From Clostridiaceae bacterium (GTDB taxonomy: Bacteria > Bacillota > Clostridia > Oscillospirales > Acutalibacteraceae), in assembly GCA_904501875.1 (NCBI GenBank), contig CAJGCQ010000008.1, forward strand, positions 1 through 19,586: DNA of 19,586 nucleotides, written 5' to 3'. Position numbers and translations under genes: made by a program. This document shows positions 5,996 through 12,708 of this stretch, piece after piece. Numbering within the stretch: the stretch's first letter is position 1; each line of letters starts with the position of its first letter. The notes beneath the pieces are model-generated. The model saw only the letters and a list, made by a program, of their open reading frames with translations, was not told the DNA's origin and searched no databases.

Positions 5996-7719
5996 ATACT
6001 CACCGCCTCGCTTTCAAGCTGTGAAGCACAGATTTCTTTGTAAACCTGACAGGTATTTAACAGCTCCTCGTTTGTGCCGATGCCGACCAGCTCGCCCTCG
6101 TCAAGCACGACGATAACATCGGCGTTCCTTATAGCCGAAACCCGCTGTGAAATGGTTATAACAGTAGTTGAAAAAGCAGTGTTTTTTAAGGCATTGTCAA
6201 GCGCCGCACTTGTTGCATAGTCAAGGGCGCTTGCCGAATCGTCAAGTATTAGTATTGGGGGTTTTCTGACTATTGCACGGGCTATTGTCATTCGCTGTCT
6301 CTGCCCGCCGGAAAGGTTTTTGCCCCCCTGTTCAAGTAAGAAATCAAGCTGTCCCGTCTTGTCAAGTACCATCTGACTAGCCTGTGCGGTATCAAGTGCC
6401 TGCCATATTTCTTCGTCGGTAGCGTCAGGTTTTCCGAAGCGGACATTATCCCTCACCGTACCCTTAAAGAGCACCTTTTTCTGGGAAACCACGCCTATTT
6501 TATTTCTAAGTGCGGCAGTATCGTACTGCTTTACATCAACCCCGTCAACAAGCACGCTGCCGCCGGTCACATCGTAAAACCTCGGTATCAAATTTACAAG
6601 GGAGCTTTTGCCTGAGCCTGTGGAGCCGATAATGCCAATGGTTTGCCCACGCTTTATTTTAAGATTGATATTGCTAAGGGCGTTTTCGCCCCCACCGTAG
6701 GAAAGGCTTGCGTTATTAAATTCAACTATATAGGGGTTATTTCGGTCGCCCTCGGTTATATTGCCCGAGGTCATATTGGGTTCAATATCAAGCACCGACT
6801 GTATACGGTTTCCGCAGGCAATCGCCTTTGTGACGGAGATTATAAGATTTGCAAGCTTTACAAGCTCAACCAAAATCTGTGACATATAGTTATACTGCGC
6901 CACAACATCACCGCTTGTCGCCAAGCCGATATTCACCCTTAATCCGCCGATATATATTATTACAATTATCGCTATATTGATTACAAGCACGGTCACGGGA
7001 TTTAAAAATGCAGAAATTTTGCCCACCGCAATCTGCATATTAGAAAGCGCACGGTTTTGCGCATTAAAATCCGAGATTTCTTCCTGTTCCTTGCAAAAAG
7101 CACGCACCACTCGAGAGCCCGAAAGGTTTTCACGGGTTTTTGCAAGTACCCCGTCAAGCTTTTGCTGTACCTTGCGGTAAAGGGGGATACATATAAGGGT
7201 TATTGAAAAAATTATAACAGCAAGTATCGGTACGGCTACCGCAAAAACAAGGGCGGTAGACACATCTACCGAGAATGCCATTATCATTGCACCGAAGACG
7301 ACAATTGGAGAACGCAAAACAAGACGAAAGGTAAGATTTACCCCCGACTGCACCTGATTAATATCCCCCGTAAGCCTTGTTATAAGGGTCGGTGCCCCCA
7401 GCTCGTCAAGCTGTGAAAAAGAAAGCTTCTCTATATGGGAGAATAGTGCGTGCTTCACCTTAGCGGAAAAGCCCACTGCGGCTTTAGCGGCAAAATACTG
7501 CGCCGCAACAGCACAGACAAGTCCCAACACCGCAAAAATTCCCAGCACGCCGCACATTTTTAAAATATAGGCCTTATCCCCGCCCGCAATTCCGTTATCG
7601 ATAATCGCCGCCACAACAAGCGGCACAATAAGCTCGAAAACTGCCTCGGTCAGCTTGAATAACGGAGCTAAAATACTTTCTTTTTTATAGTGCTTTAAAT
7701 ACTTTAACAGTTTAAACAT
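5992..7719 (-). CDS. ABC exporter subunit with degenerate ATPase site (heterodimer partner 1)
   Basis: A 575-residue half-transporter. The membrane domain spans about residues 1-305, with ATPase after it. Walker A is GSTGSGKS (365-372) and the signature is canonical LSGGQRQR (469 onwards). Walker B is ILILDDSASALD, where the catalytic Glu is replaced by Asp494. The H-loop is ISQRVSAI, with Gln525 in place of His. These two substitutions are the hallmark of the non-hydrolysing site in heterodimeric exporters such as TM287/288, LmrCD and BmrCD. Its good LSGGQ would complete the active site formed with the partner's Walker motifs. The likely role is export of drugs or lipophilic compounds; the substrate cannot be told. 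It is the first gene of a two-gene operon with its own promoter. The start has a modest ribosome site (GGGGAT). Confidence 0.94.
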   Translation of the reverse strand: MFKLLKYLKHYKKESILAPLFKLTEAVFELIVPLVVAAIIDNGIAGGDKAYILKMCGVLGIFAVLGLVCAVAAQYFAAKAAVGFSAKVKHALFSHIEKLSFSQLDELGAPTLITRLTGDINQVQSGVNLTFRLVLRSPIVVFGAMIMAFSVDVSTALVFAVAVPILAVIIFSITLICIPLYRKVQQKLDGVLAKTRENLSGSRVVRAFCKEQEEISDFNAQNRALSNMQIAVGKISAFLNPVTVLVINIAIIVIIYIGGLRVNIGLATSGDVVAQYNYMSQILVELVKLANLIISVTKAIACGNRIQSVLDIEPNMTSGNITEGDRNNPYIVEFNNASLSYGGGENALSNINLKIKRGQTIGIIGSTGSGKSSLVNLIPRFYDVTGGSVLVDGVDVKQYDTAALRNKIGVVSQKKVLFKGTVRDNVRFGKPDATDEEIWQALDTAQASQMVLDKTGQLDFLLEQGGKNLSGGQRQRMTIARAIVRKPPILILDDSASALDYATSAALDNALKNTAFSTTVITISQRVSAIRNADVIVVLDEGELVGIGTNEELLNTCQVYKEICASQLESEAVSI

Positions 7720-7736
7720 ATATCAATCCCCGATAA

Positions 7737-7765
7737 ATAATAACATTATTGTTTTCCCTTTTCAA
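7737..7765 (-). promoter_or_regulatory. Sigma-A promoter of the ABC exporter operon
   Basis: On the minus strand TTGAAA (7765-7760), a 17-base spacer and TATTAT (7742-7737), ending 18 bases before the ATG at 7719. The leader is very short. Confidence 0.6.
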
Positions 7766-7780
7766 GTCCCTATGCCGAAT

Positions 7781-7837
7781 TATTGAAAAATATTAATCCC
7801 ACACCCATTTATTAAATAAAAATAGGTGCGGGATTAA
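7781..7837 (-). terminator. Terminator of the rhamnose operon
   Basis: The minus-strand transcript folds TTAATCCCGCACC onto GGTGTGGGATTAA, an unbroken helix of about 18 bp when G-U pairs are counted and the inner bases added. TATTTTTC follows. On the plus strand the same helix has A-C mismatches, so it is built to act in the minus direction. It starts ten bases after the stop of the small ribbon-helix-helix gene. Confidence 0.75.
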
Positions 7838-7846
7838 TTAATTATT

Positions 7847-7978
7847 TTAATTTCCCATATTCTCCAATGCGCATTTACAGCATTGCAGAACCAATAAATT
7901 AAAGGAAATATTATTATCGGTTGCCGTTTTATTGAGCTTCTCAAACAAAGGCTCGGTAAAACGGACAGTCCTCGCCAC
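7847..7978 (-). CDS. Small Arc-type ribbon-helix-helix protein at the end of the rhamnose operon
   Basis: A 43-residue reading frame, MARTVRFTEPLFEKLNKTATDNNISFNLLVLQCCKCALENMGN when read from the GTG at 7978. It has the full ribbon-helix-helix plan: strand RTVRFT, helix EPLFEKLNKTATDNN, turn, helix SFNLLVLQCCKCALENM. This fold binds DNA as a dimer, as in Arc/MetJ repressors and many antitoxins. It lies 24 bases after rhaD and ends ten bases before the operon terminator, which supports a real third gene. The weak point is the start: no ATG is in frame, the GTG has no ribosome site, and an in-frame TAA lies 24 bases upstream of the GTG. It could be a decayed remnant. No toxin gene is next to it. 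Confidence 0.5.
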   Translation of the reverse strand: MARTVRFTEPLFEKLNKTATDNNISFNLLVLQCCKCALENMGN

Positions 7979-8002
7979 ATTTGCGATCTTAAATCTTAAT
8001 TA

Positions 8003-8824
8003 TTAATCAAGAAAATCCTCGTTTAAGGTTACGCCGAATTCTGTTGCGATAGCTTTGAGGTTGTCATCGGTGATGGTCTGGCGGATTCCCTGACCGCAGG
8101 AAAGCGCCTTAACATAAATTTCCGCCGCCTTTTCGATTGTGTGCATAAGTCCGAAGGTAATGTCAAAATCAGGACCTGAGCAGAAAAGACCGTGATGCGC
8201 CCAAACCGCCGCATCAAACTTCTTCATAAGCTCACTTGTTGCAAGGGCGATATCCGCACCGCCTGGCACCATCCACTGAACAACGCCTACACCGCCGGGG
8301 AAAACCACGGGGCACTCGGTAGCGCTCTGCCAAAGCGCCCTTGTAATATCCTTAGAGGTAAGGGGAAGCACATATGTAAGTGCGATTATATTAGCAGGGT
8401 GGGCATGGTAAATAACCCTGTACTCCCCGTTTGTAGCCGCCTTGCGAACGCTGTGATTCATAAAGTGGCTGGGGAACTCGCTTGTGGGTCTGCCGCCCTT
8501 TTCAAGACCCCAGACAATACGGTAACTGTCGCCTGCGTCATTGATTTCTACAATACAAATATTGTCCTGCGGAGCTAAAATTACATTGCGAAAGAACTTG
8601 CCCGAGCCTGTGGCGATAAAGTACTCACCCTTTAAATTATCCGCCTTGACGCCCATATTTACCCACGGCTTATCTGCGGTGAAATAGGGGCGGCATTGTT
8701 CTACCTCCTCGGGTTTCATACGGTAGGTAAGGTTGCCGCCGTTGCGTTCGTGCCAGCCCTGATCCCAACCGTCGTTACACATACGGATATATTCTTTAAT
8801 AACCTGAATATCAAGTATTCCCAT
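8003..8824 (-). CDS. rhaD: L-rhamnulose-1-phosphate aldolase
   Basis: A 273-residue class II (zinc) aldolase that splits rhamnulose-1-phosphate into dihydroxyacetone phosphate and L-lactaldehyde. It has the family motifs ERNGGNLTYR (26-35), ATGSGKFFRN, PTSEFPSH (Glu116, matching the catalytic Glu of E. coli RhaD), YHAHPANI (zinc ligands His140 and His142) and WAHHGLF (third zinc ligand His211). Length matches E. coli RhaD (274). The start is supported by AGAGAGGT about nine bases upstream. It begins only five bases after the rhaA stop, so the two are one operon. No rhamnulokinase gene (rhaB), needed between the two steps, is in the window. Confidence 0.96.
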   Translation of the reverse strand: MGILDIQVIKEYIRMCNDGWDQGWHERNGGNLTYRMKPEEVEQCRPYFTADKPWVNMGVKADNLKGEYFIATGSGKFFRNVILAPQDNICIVEINDAGDSYRIVWGLEKGGRPTSEFPSHFMNHSVRKAATNGEYRVIYHAHPANIIALTYVLPLTSKDITRALWQSATECPVVFPGGVGVVQWMVPGGADIALATSELMKKFDAAVWAHHGLFCSGPDFDITFGLMHTIEKAAEIYVKALSCGQGIRQTITDDNLKAIATEFGVTLNEDFLD

Positions 8825-8829
8825 TTAAA

Positions 8830-10080
8830 TTAACCTCTCTTGTTTAAAACTTCGTCTTCGTATTTCTTAATTTCATTAAACCACTCGGGGCCTGCGGTAA
8901 CACCTTCAACCTCGCAGTAATGCTCCCAAACATCTGCGAAGGGCAGCATTTTAGCCTCCTCCTGCATTACCATAAGCTCAGTGAACTTACCCTCGTCCTG
9001 AAGCTTTTTAAGGCTCTCGTTGGGCAGACACATAGCGTTAAGCAGAGCCTTCTGCCAGCTTCTAAATCCTACAGTCCAGGCGGAAATGCGGTTTATGCTG
9101 GCATCAAAGAAGTCCAGCGCCATATAAACCCTGTCAAGTGCGTCATTGCGGACAATTTCCTTAGCCATCTCCTTAGTTTCGTCATCAAGGAGTACTACAT
9201 GGTCGGAATCCCAACGAACGCCTCTTGTAATATGTAACGCGAGCTCGGGGAAGAAGCAAAGGAGCGCCGAAATCTTATCCGAAACATACTCCTGCGGGTG
9301 GTAGTGACCGTTATCCATAAGGGGAAGGCAGCCTTTATGGGTTGCGGCAAAGCTTAGTGTAAACTCCGCACTGCCCGCTGTAAAGGACTCAACACCGATA
9401 CCGAAAACCTTTGACTCAGCGCAGGGCTTAACCATAGCGGGGTCGTGGGGCTCGGAAAGGATTTCCTCGAACGCCTCTTTATACCTCATTCTCGGGCCCA
9501 TTCTGTCGGCGGGGATATCCTTATATCCGTCCCCCGTCCAGATATTCATAACGCAGGGAACGCCCGTCTCCGTAGCAAAGTACTGAGAAATGCGGATACA
9601 CGCCTTGCCGTGGTTAATCCAGAAGCGGCGTACTTCCTCATCGGGGCTTGAAAGGGTAAGCCCGTCCTTTACCATCGGGTGGGAGAAAAAGGTGGGGTTA
9701 AAGTCGATACCTATATTTCTCGCCTTGGCATATTCTACCCACTTTTTAAAGTGTTTGGGCTCTAATTTATCACGGTCGGCAAACTCGCCGTCCTCAAAAA
9801 TTGCATAGCTCGCGTGAAGATTAATCTTTTTCTTGCCGGGGCAAAGGGACATCACCTTGTCCATATCCTGCATAAGCTGTTCGGGGGTGGTCGCCTTGCC
9901 GGGGTAGTTACCCGTTGTCAGAATACCGCCCGAAAGTGCGTCCTTACTGTCAAAGCCGCCTACATCGTCACCCTGCCAACAATGAAGAGCCACAGGCACC
10001 TCCCTTAGCATTGCGATTGCCGCATCAGTATCTACACCAAACTTAGCATAGCGTTGTTTTGCTTCCTCGTATCTTGTCAT
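8830..10080 (-). CDS. rhaA: L-rhamnose isomerase
   Basis: A 416-residue cytosolic Mn-dependent isomerase converting L-rhamnose to L-rhamnulose, the first step of rhamnose use. It is recognised from VALHCWQGDDVGGFD (30-44), INLHASYAIF, GIDFNPTFFSHP, GVESFTAGSAEF (Glu231), LMDNGHYHP (Asp256, His259), ALHITRGVRWDSDHVV (His283, Asp291, Asp293) and ALDFFDASINRISAW, which include the TIM-barrel metal ligands. Length is normal (E. coli 419). The start follows GGAGGT by six bases. It is the first gene of a rhaA-rhaD unit with its own promoter. No regulator or CcpA-type site was evident next to it. Rhamnose is abundant in pectin, which fits a gut or plant-fibre-degrading clostridium. Confidence 0.97.
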   Translation of the reverse strand: MTRYEEAKQRYAKFGVDTDAAIAMLREVPVALHCWQGDDVGGFDSKDALSGGILTTGNYPGKATTPEQLMQDMDKVMSLCPGKKKINLHASYAIFEDGEFADRDKLEPKHFKKWVEYAKARNIGIDFNPTFFSHPMVKDGLTLSSPDEEVRRFWINHGKACIRISQYFATETGVPCVMNIWTGDGYKDIPADRMGPRMRYKEAFEEILSEPHDPAMVKPCAESKVFGIGVESFTAGSAEFTLSFAATHKGCLPLMDNGHYHPQEYVSDKISALLCFFPELALHITRGVRWDSDHVVLLDDETKEMAKEIVRNDALDRVYMALDFFDASINRISAWTVGFRSWQKALLNAMCLPNESLKKLQDEGKFTELMVMQEEAKMLPFADVWEHYCEVEGVTAGPEWFNEIKKYEDEVLNKRG

Positions 10081-10113
10081 ACCGTTACCTCCGTTTAATT
10101 ATTTAACATATTT

Positions 10114-10142
10114 ATTATAAATTATAACAAATAAAAAAACAA
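10114..10142 (-). promoter_or_regulatory. Promoter of rhaA-rhaD
   Basis: On the minus strand TTGTTT (10142-10137), 17 bases, TATAAT (10119-10114). The -35 lies in the 3' arm and U-tract of the upstream queT terminator, so the terminator and promoter are fused back to back. Confidence 0.6.
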
Positions 10143-10172
10143 GGGCGTTTTTTAAAAAAGCGTCCTTGTTTT
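10132..10172 (-). terminator. Terminator of lexA-rnhA-queT
   Basis: In the minus transcript AAAACAAGG pairs with CCTTGTTTT, the stem continuing inward as CG/CG and TTTTTT/AAAAAA with small defects. TTTTTTTAT follows. It starts about 20 bases after the queT stop. Confidence 0.75.
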
Positions 10173-10192
10173 AAATCCCGAAACAAAGCCAT

Positions 10193-10714
10193 TTATTGCT
10201 CACGGTTTTTGAATATTCCGTACTTTTTAACAGCCAAATAAAAGGGTAATCCGAAGGCGTAGCATACTATAAGCTCTCCAATACCCACCTCAAGACCAGA
10301 AATTACAAAGCCCCATAGCGTAAAGCCCTCAGGCAGGAAGAAAAATGCGATTTCAAGCCCTATTACCACCGCATTTATAATAACGGGCGGCAGCATTGCA
10401 AGAAGCGGCAATCCCCTGAATTTGATGTTCCTTAAATAATATGTAAGTATAGCCGCTATAAGGGTAGCCGCCGTGCCGAAAATCATATCAAGTACATTGA
10501 AAGAGCCGATATTTGCAATAAAGCACCCTATTGTAACCCCCGGAATAGCGGCGGAGGTGAATATCGGAAGCAGGGTTAAAACCTCCGAAATTCTAAGCTG
10601 TATAGGTCCGTACGCCAAATTGAAAATACTGCACAGATATGTAAGTCCCGCATAGGCGGCGGCGATAAGTGCACCTGTTACTATAAATTCGATTTTACTT
10701 TTTCGGTTTGCCAT
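10193..10714 (-). CDS. queT: QueT-type transporter, probable ECF S-component for a queuosine precursor
   Basis: A 173-residue integral membrane protein with about five or six helices. Its conserved patches match the QueT family: ALIAAAYAGLTYLCSIF, GPIQLRISEVLTLLPIFTSAAIPGVTIGCFIANIG, DMIFGTAATLIAAILTYYLR, PPVIINAVVIGLEI and GVGELIVCYAFGLPFYL (seen here as EVGIGELIVCYAFGLP). These proteins are thought to bring in queuosine precursors with a shared ECF energising module, which is not in this window. The ATG at 10714 is chosen because GGGGAG lies nine bases upstream; the frame is open back to 10771, inside rnhA, without a ribosome site. A preQ1 riboswitch often precedes such genes, but the 25-base gap after rnhA is too short for one. 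The gene is read from the lexA-rnhA transcript. Confidence 0.82.
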   Translation of the reverse strand: MANRKSKIEFIVTGALIAAAYAGLTYLCSIFNLAYGPIQLRISEVLTLLPIFTSAAIPGVTIGCFIANIGSFNVLDMIFGTAATLIAAILTYYLRNIKFRGLPLLAMLPPVIINAVVIGLEIAFFFLPEGFTLWGFVISGLEVGIGELIVCYAFGLPFYLAVKKYGIFKNREQ

Positions 10715-10739
10715 TTGGCTTTTCTCCCCTGAGACTTTT

Positions 10740-11177
10740 TTATTGTAGTTTTTTATAAAAATCCACCGCAAGACGGTCGCACCGCTCGTTTTCGGGGTGC
10801 CCTGCGTGACCCTTTACCCACCGGATTTCCACTTTGTGGGTTTCAAGTAAATTAAGCAGAGTCTCCCACAAATCGGCGTTAAGGGCAGGTTTTTTATCCG
10901 CCTTGCGCCAGTTGTTTTTCCGCCAAGACTCCGCCCAGCCCTTGCCTATGCCGTCCGCAACATATTTTGAGTCGGTCACAAGCCGTACCTCGCAGGGCTC
11001 TTTTAAAGCCTCAAGGGCCTTTATTACGGCGGTAAGCTCCATTCGGTTGTTGGTGGTCTGTTTTTCGCCGCCCGAAAGCTCCTTTTCTACCCCGTTATAG
11101 CGCAGTACCGCTCCCCAACCGCCGGGGCCGGGGTTGCCCGAGCAGGCGCCGTCGGTAAAAATATCAATATGCTTCAT
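10740..11177 (-). CDS. rnhA: Ribonuclease HI
   Basis: A 145-residue enzyme that cuts the RNA strand of RNA-DNA hybrids (R-loops, Okazaki primers). The catalytic acidic set is present: Asp9 in FTDGACSGNPGPGGWGAV, Glu47 in NNRMELTAV, Asp69 in LVTDSKYV and Asp134 in ERCDRLAVDF. The active-site His124 is in WVKGHAGHPENE. The basic region IGKGWAESWRKNNWRKADKKP is the substrate-binding handle of E. coli-type RNase HI. Length is typical (about 150). It starts three bases after the lexA stop with only a weak ribosome site (AGAAAG), so translation is probably coupled to lexA. Co-transcription with lexA would make it SOS-responsive; this is inference. Confidence 0.96.
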   Translation of the reverse strand: MKHIDIFTDGACSGNPGPGGWGAVLRYNGVEKELSGGEKQTTNNRMELTAVIKALEALKEPCEVRLVTDSKYVADGIGKGWAESWRKNNWRKADKKPALNADLWETLLNLLETHKVEIRWVKGHAGHPENERCDRLAVDFYKKLQ

Positions 11178-11180
11178 ATG

Positions 11181-11768
11181 TTAATACTTTCTGTAACAGC
11201 CGATAACCTTGCCGATAACATGGGGGTCTTCGGGATAAATCGGTGAAAAATCGGGGTTCTCGGGCATAAAGATTATCTTCCCGTCCTTTATAAGCAGACG
11301 CTTAACCGTCGCATCGTCTCCGTCCATACCTATTACAATATCTCCGCTTCGGCAAGAGGCATCTTTATCGGCAACAATAATATCGCCGTCCAAAATACCT
11401 GCGTCCCGCATACTGAGACCCGAAACCCGCAGGGCGAAAAGCCCCTCTGCATCCTTTGACGGGTAAGGAATATAGTCTTCAATTTCCTCAATAGCAAGTA
11501 TGGGCTGACCCGCCGTAATTTTCCCCACAACGGGAACCATTGCAGACTCATATTCCGTATCAAGCCGTATTGCCCTTGAGGACTTAGCGTCCCTTACTAT
11601 ATACCCCTCTTCCTCCAGAGCATTTAAAATTGCGTGGACGGTCGAGGTGGATTTAATACCTGTGGCGGCACATATTTCCCTTACTGTGGGCGGAAAGCCC
11701 GAGGACATTTCCTCCACAAGAAAGCGGTAAACCTTTTCCTGCTTTTCGGTAAGCGGTGTTTTCGACAT
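11181..11768 (-). CDS. lexA: LexA SOS repressor
   Basis: A 195-residue repressor-protease. The N-terminal winged helix-turn-helix (about 1-70) has LTEKQEKVYRFLVEEM, FPPTVREICAATGIKSTSTVHAILNALEEEGYI. The C-terminal S24 domain has the self-cleavage site Ala86-Gly87 in KITAGQPILA, nucleophile Ser119 in VSGLSMRDAGILDGD and the general-base Lys156 in ATVKRLL. RecA filaments trigger cleavage after DNA damage. SGLSM replaces the usual GDSM/GESM, but the Ser is kept. The ATG at 11768 is chosen by GGAGG ten bases upstream; the frame is open to 11816, which would run through the promoter. A candidate operator lies at the transcript start, fitting autoregulation. It leads an operon with rnhA and queT. 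Confidence 0.96.
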   Translation of the reverse strand: MSKTPLTEKQEKVYRFLVEEMSSGFPPTVREICAATGIKSTSTVHAILNALEEEGYIVRDAKSSRAIRLDTEYESAMVPVVGKITAGQPILAIEEIEDYIPYPSKDAEGLFALRVSGLSMRDAGILDGDIIVADKDASCRSGDIVIGMDGDDATVKRLLIKDGKIIFMPENPDFSPIYPEDPHVIGKVIGCYRKY

Positions 11769-11783
11769 CTTCCCGTCTCCTCC

Positions 11784-11797
11784 CGAACATTTATTCT
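11784..11797 (-). promoter_or_regulatory. Candidate LexA operator (SOS box) of lexA
   Basis: CGAACATTTATTCT on the plus strand compares with the Gram-positive SOS box CGAAC-N4-GTTCG: one perfect half-site and 3 of 5 in the other. It lies at the expected transcript start, between the -10 and the ribosome site, where LexA would block transcription. Confidence 0.45.
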
Positions 11798-11802
11798 TAT
11801 TC

Positions 11803-11831
11803 ATTATAGCATTCATTTGTTTTTATCGCAA
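11803..11831 (-). promoter_or_regulatory. Promoter of lexA-rnhA-queT
   Basis: On the minus strand TTGCGA (11831-11826), a 17-base spacer and a perfect TATAAT (11808-11803). The -35 and part of the spacer lie inside the 3' end of the preceding permease half-gene, and the -10 lies just beyond its stop. Confidence 0.65.
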
Positions 11832-12184
11832 CCTTTTTTTGAAAATATTTCTATTACTCCCATAATAACAAGAAGTCCGCCGAAAAGCTTTGAAGTAAGC
11901 CTGCCCCCTAACAGGTCGGCAAAATATATGCCGACAGCCGCCCCCAAAAGCCCCCAAAGTGCAACTTTGAGCACCGTTTTCCATTTTATCTGCTTTTTTA
12001 GAGCGTAAACAATAACTGCAGCGATAGCGGTCGGGATAAAAAAGAGCAGATTTATCCCCTGCGATTTTAACTGCGGCGTGTCGGTAAAAAGCGAAAAATA
12101 GATTATAAGCACCGCTCCGCCGCCAAGCCCCATAGCGCCTATTATTCCCGAGAAAAGCCCTGCTAAAAGGGCAGCCCATTTCAT
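11813..12184 (-). CDS. TauE/SafE-type permease, second half
   Basis: A 123-residue membrane protein with about four helices. It carries GAMGLGGGAVLIIYF near the N-terminus, QGINLLFFIPTAIAA, and GLLGAAVGIYFADLLGGRLTSKLFGGLLVIMGV, the repeat pattern of one half of a TauE/SafE (sulfite/organosulfonate exporter-like) protein. Normal members are about 250 residues with two such repeats. This gene overlaps the other half by four bases (ATGA), so the two halves are made together and probably pair. Family members export small anions such as sulfite or sulfoacetate, but the substrate cannot be inferred. Its 3' end contains the start of the lexA promoter. Confidence 0.8.
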   Translation of the reverse strand: MKWAALLAGLFSGIIGAMGLGGGAVLIIYFSLFTDTPQLKSQGINLLFFIPTAIAAVIVYALKKQIKWKTVLKVALWGLLGAAVGIYFADLLGGRLTSKLFGGLLVIMGVIEIFSKKGCDKNK

Positions 12185-12555
12185 CTTAAAAGCAGACGCA
12201 CGCCTGCGTAAACCATAAAACCGCTGAAAATTCTTTTAAGCCATTTCGGCGAAATTTTTTTAAGGCAGTAGGTTCCAATAAGCGAGCCCACAAGCCCGCC
12301 CGGTATAAAAATAAGGCAATCGGAGAAGCGCACATAGCCCTTTATAAGGTAAAGCACGGCACTTAAAACTGTTATCGGCAGTATAACCGCAACCGCGTTC
12401 GCATGGGCTTGCTTTTGGCTGAGTCCTAATTTTTTGAGGAGCGGCACGGCTATCATTCCCCCACCCGCACCTAAAAGACCGTTTACAATTCCGACCGCAA
12501 GCCCTGCAGCGGCGGTCAGCAGATTATTTTTCTTAGAGGAAGTCAATTCAATCAC
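12181..12555 (-). CDS. TauE/SafE-type permease, first half
   Basis: About 124 residues, four hydrophobic helices. The first repeat of a TauE/SafE permease is clear: AGLAVGIVNGLLGAGGGMIAVPLL, QAHANAVAVILPITVLSAVLYL, and FIPGGLVGSLIGTYCLKKISPKWLKRIFSGFMVYAGVRLLL. The start is uncertain. I prefer the GTG at 12555, because the frame further upstream (open to 12792) runs through the promoter region and into the divergent thuA-like gene. No strong ribosome site is visible; GGGAAAA lies about 12 bases before the GTG. It is the first gene of the pair and divergent from the oxidoreductase operon. Confidence 0.75.
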   Translation of the reverse strand: MIELTSSKKNNLLTAAAGLAVGIVNGLLGAGGGMIAVPLLKKLGLSQKQAHANAVAVILPITVLSAVLYLIKGYVRFSDCLIFIPGGLVGSLIGTYCLKKISPKWLKRIFSGFMVYAGVRLLLR

Positions 12556-12607
12556 CGATATCAGTTTTCCCGCAAACTGCAAAAATAAACCTTCATATTT
12601 GGGTATA

Positions 12608-12662
12608 TTTTGCAAGCACAGCAATATTTGTCTATAAAATATGATATATTTTACTTGCAAAA
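12608..12662. repeat. 9-bp inverted repeat in the divergent promoter region (candidate operator)
   Basis: TTTTGCAAG (12608-12616) and CTTGCAAAA (12654-12662) are exact inverse copies, 46 bases centre to centre. The right copy contains the -35 box of the plus-strand operon. Spacing near four helical turns suits a looping or two-site regulator. Whether the AraC-type protein at the other end of the operon binds here is unknown. Confidence 0.45.
12631..12660 (-). promoter_or_regulatory. Weak candidate promoter for the TauE/SafE half-genes
   Basis: On the minus strand TTGCAA (12660-12655), 18 bases and TATAGA (12636-12631). The -35 is the same palindromic TTGCAA used by the plus-strand promoter. 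The -10 is only a 4 of 6 match. Confidence 0.3.
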
Positions 12663-12683
12663 CTTCAATCAAATCTATATAAT
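12655..12683 (+). promoter_or_regulatory. Promoter of the ThuA/oxidoreductase/epimerase operon
   Basis: TTGCAA (12655-12660), 17 bases, TATAAT (12678-12683). Transcription would begin near 12690, some 20 bases before the first gene. Confidence 0.7.
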
Positions 12684-12708
12684 TAGTATAGAAAAGAAAG
12701 TGTGGGTA

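Noticed and set aside
10715..10739. A preQ1 riboswitch before queT
   Set aside because: Only 25 bases separate it from rnhA, and they hold just the ribosome site.
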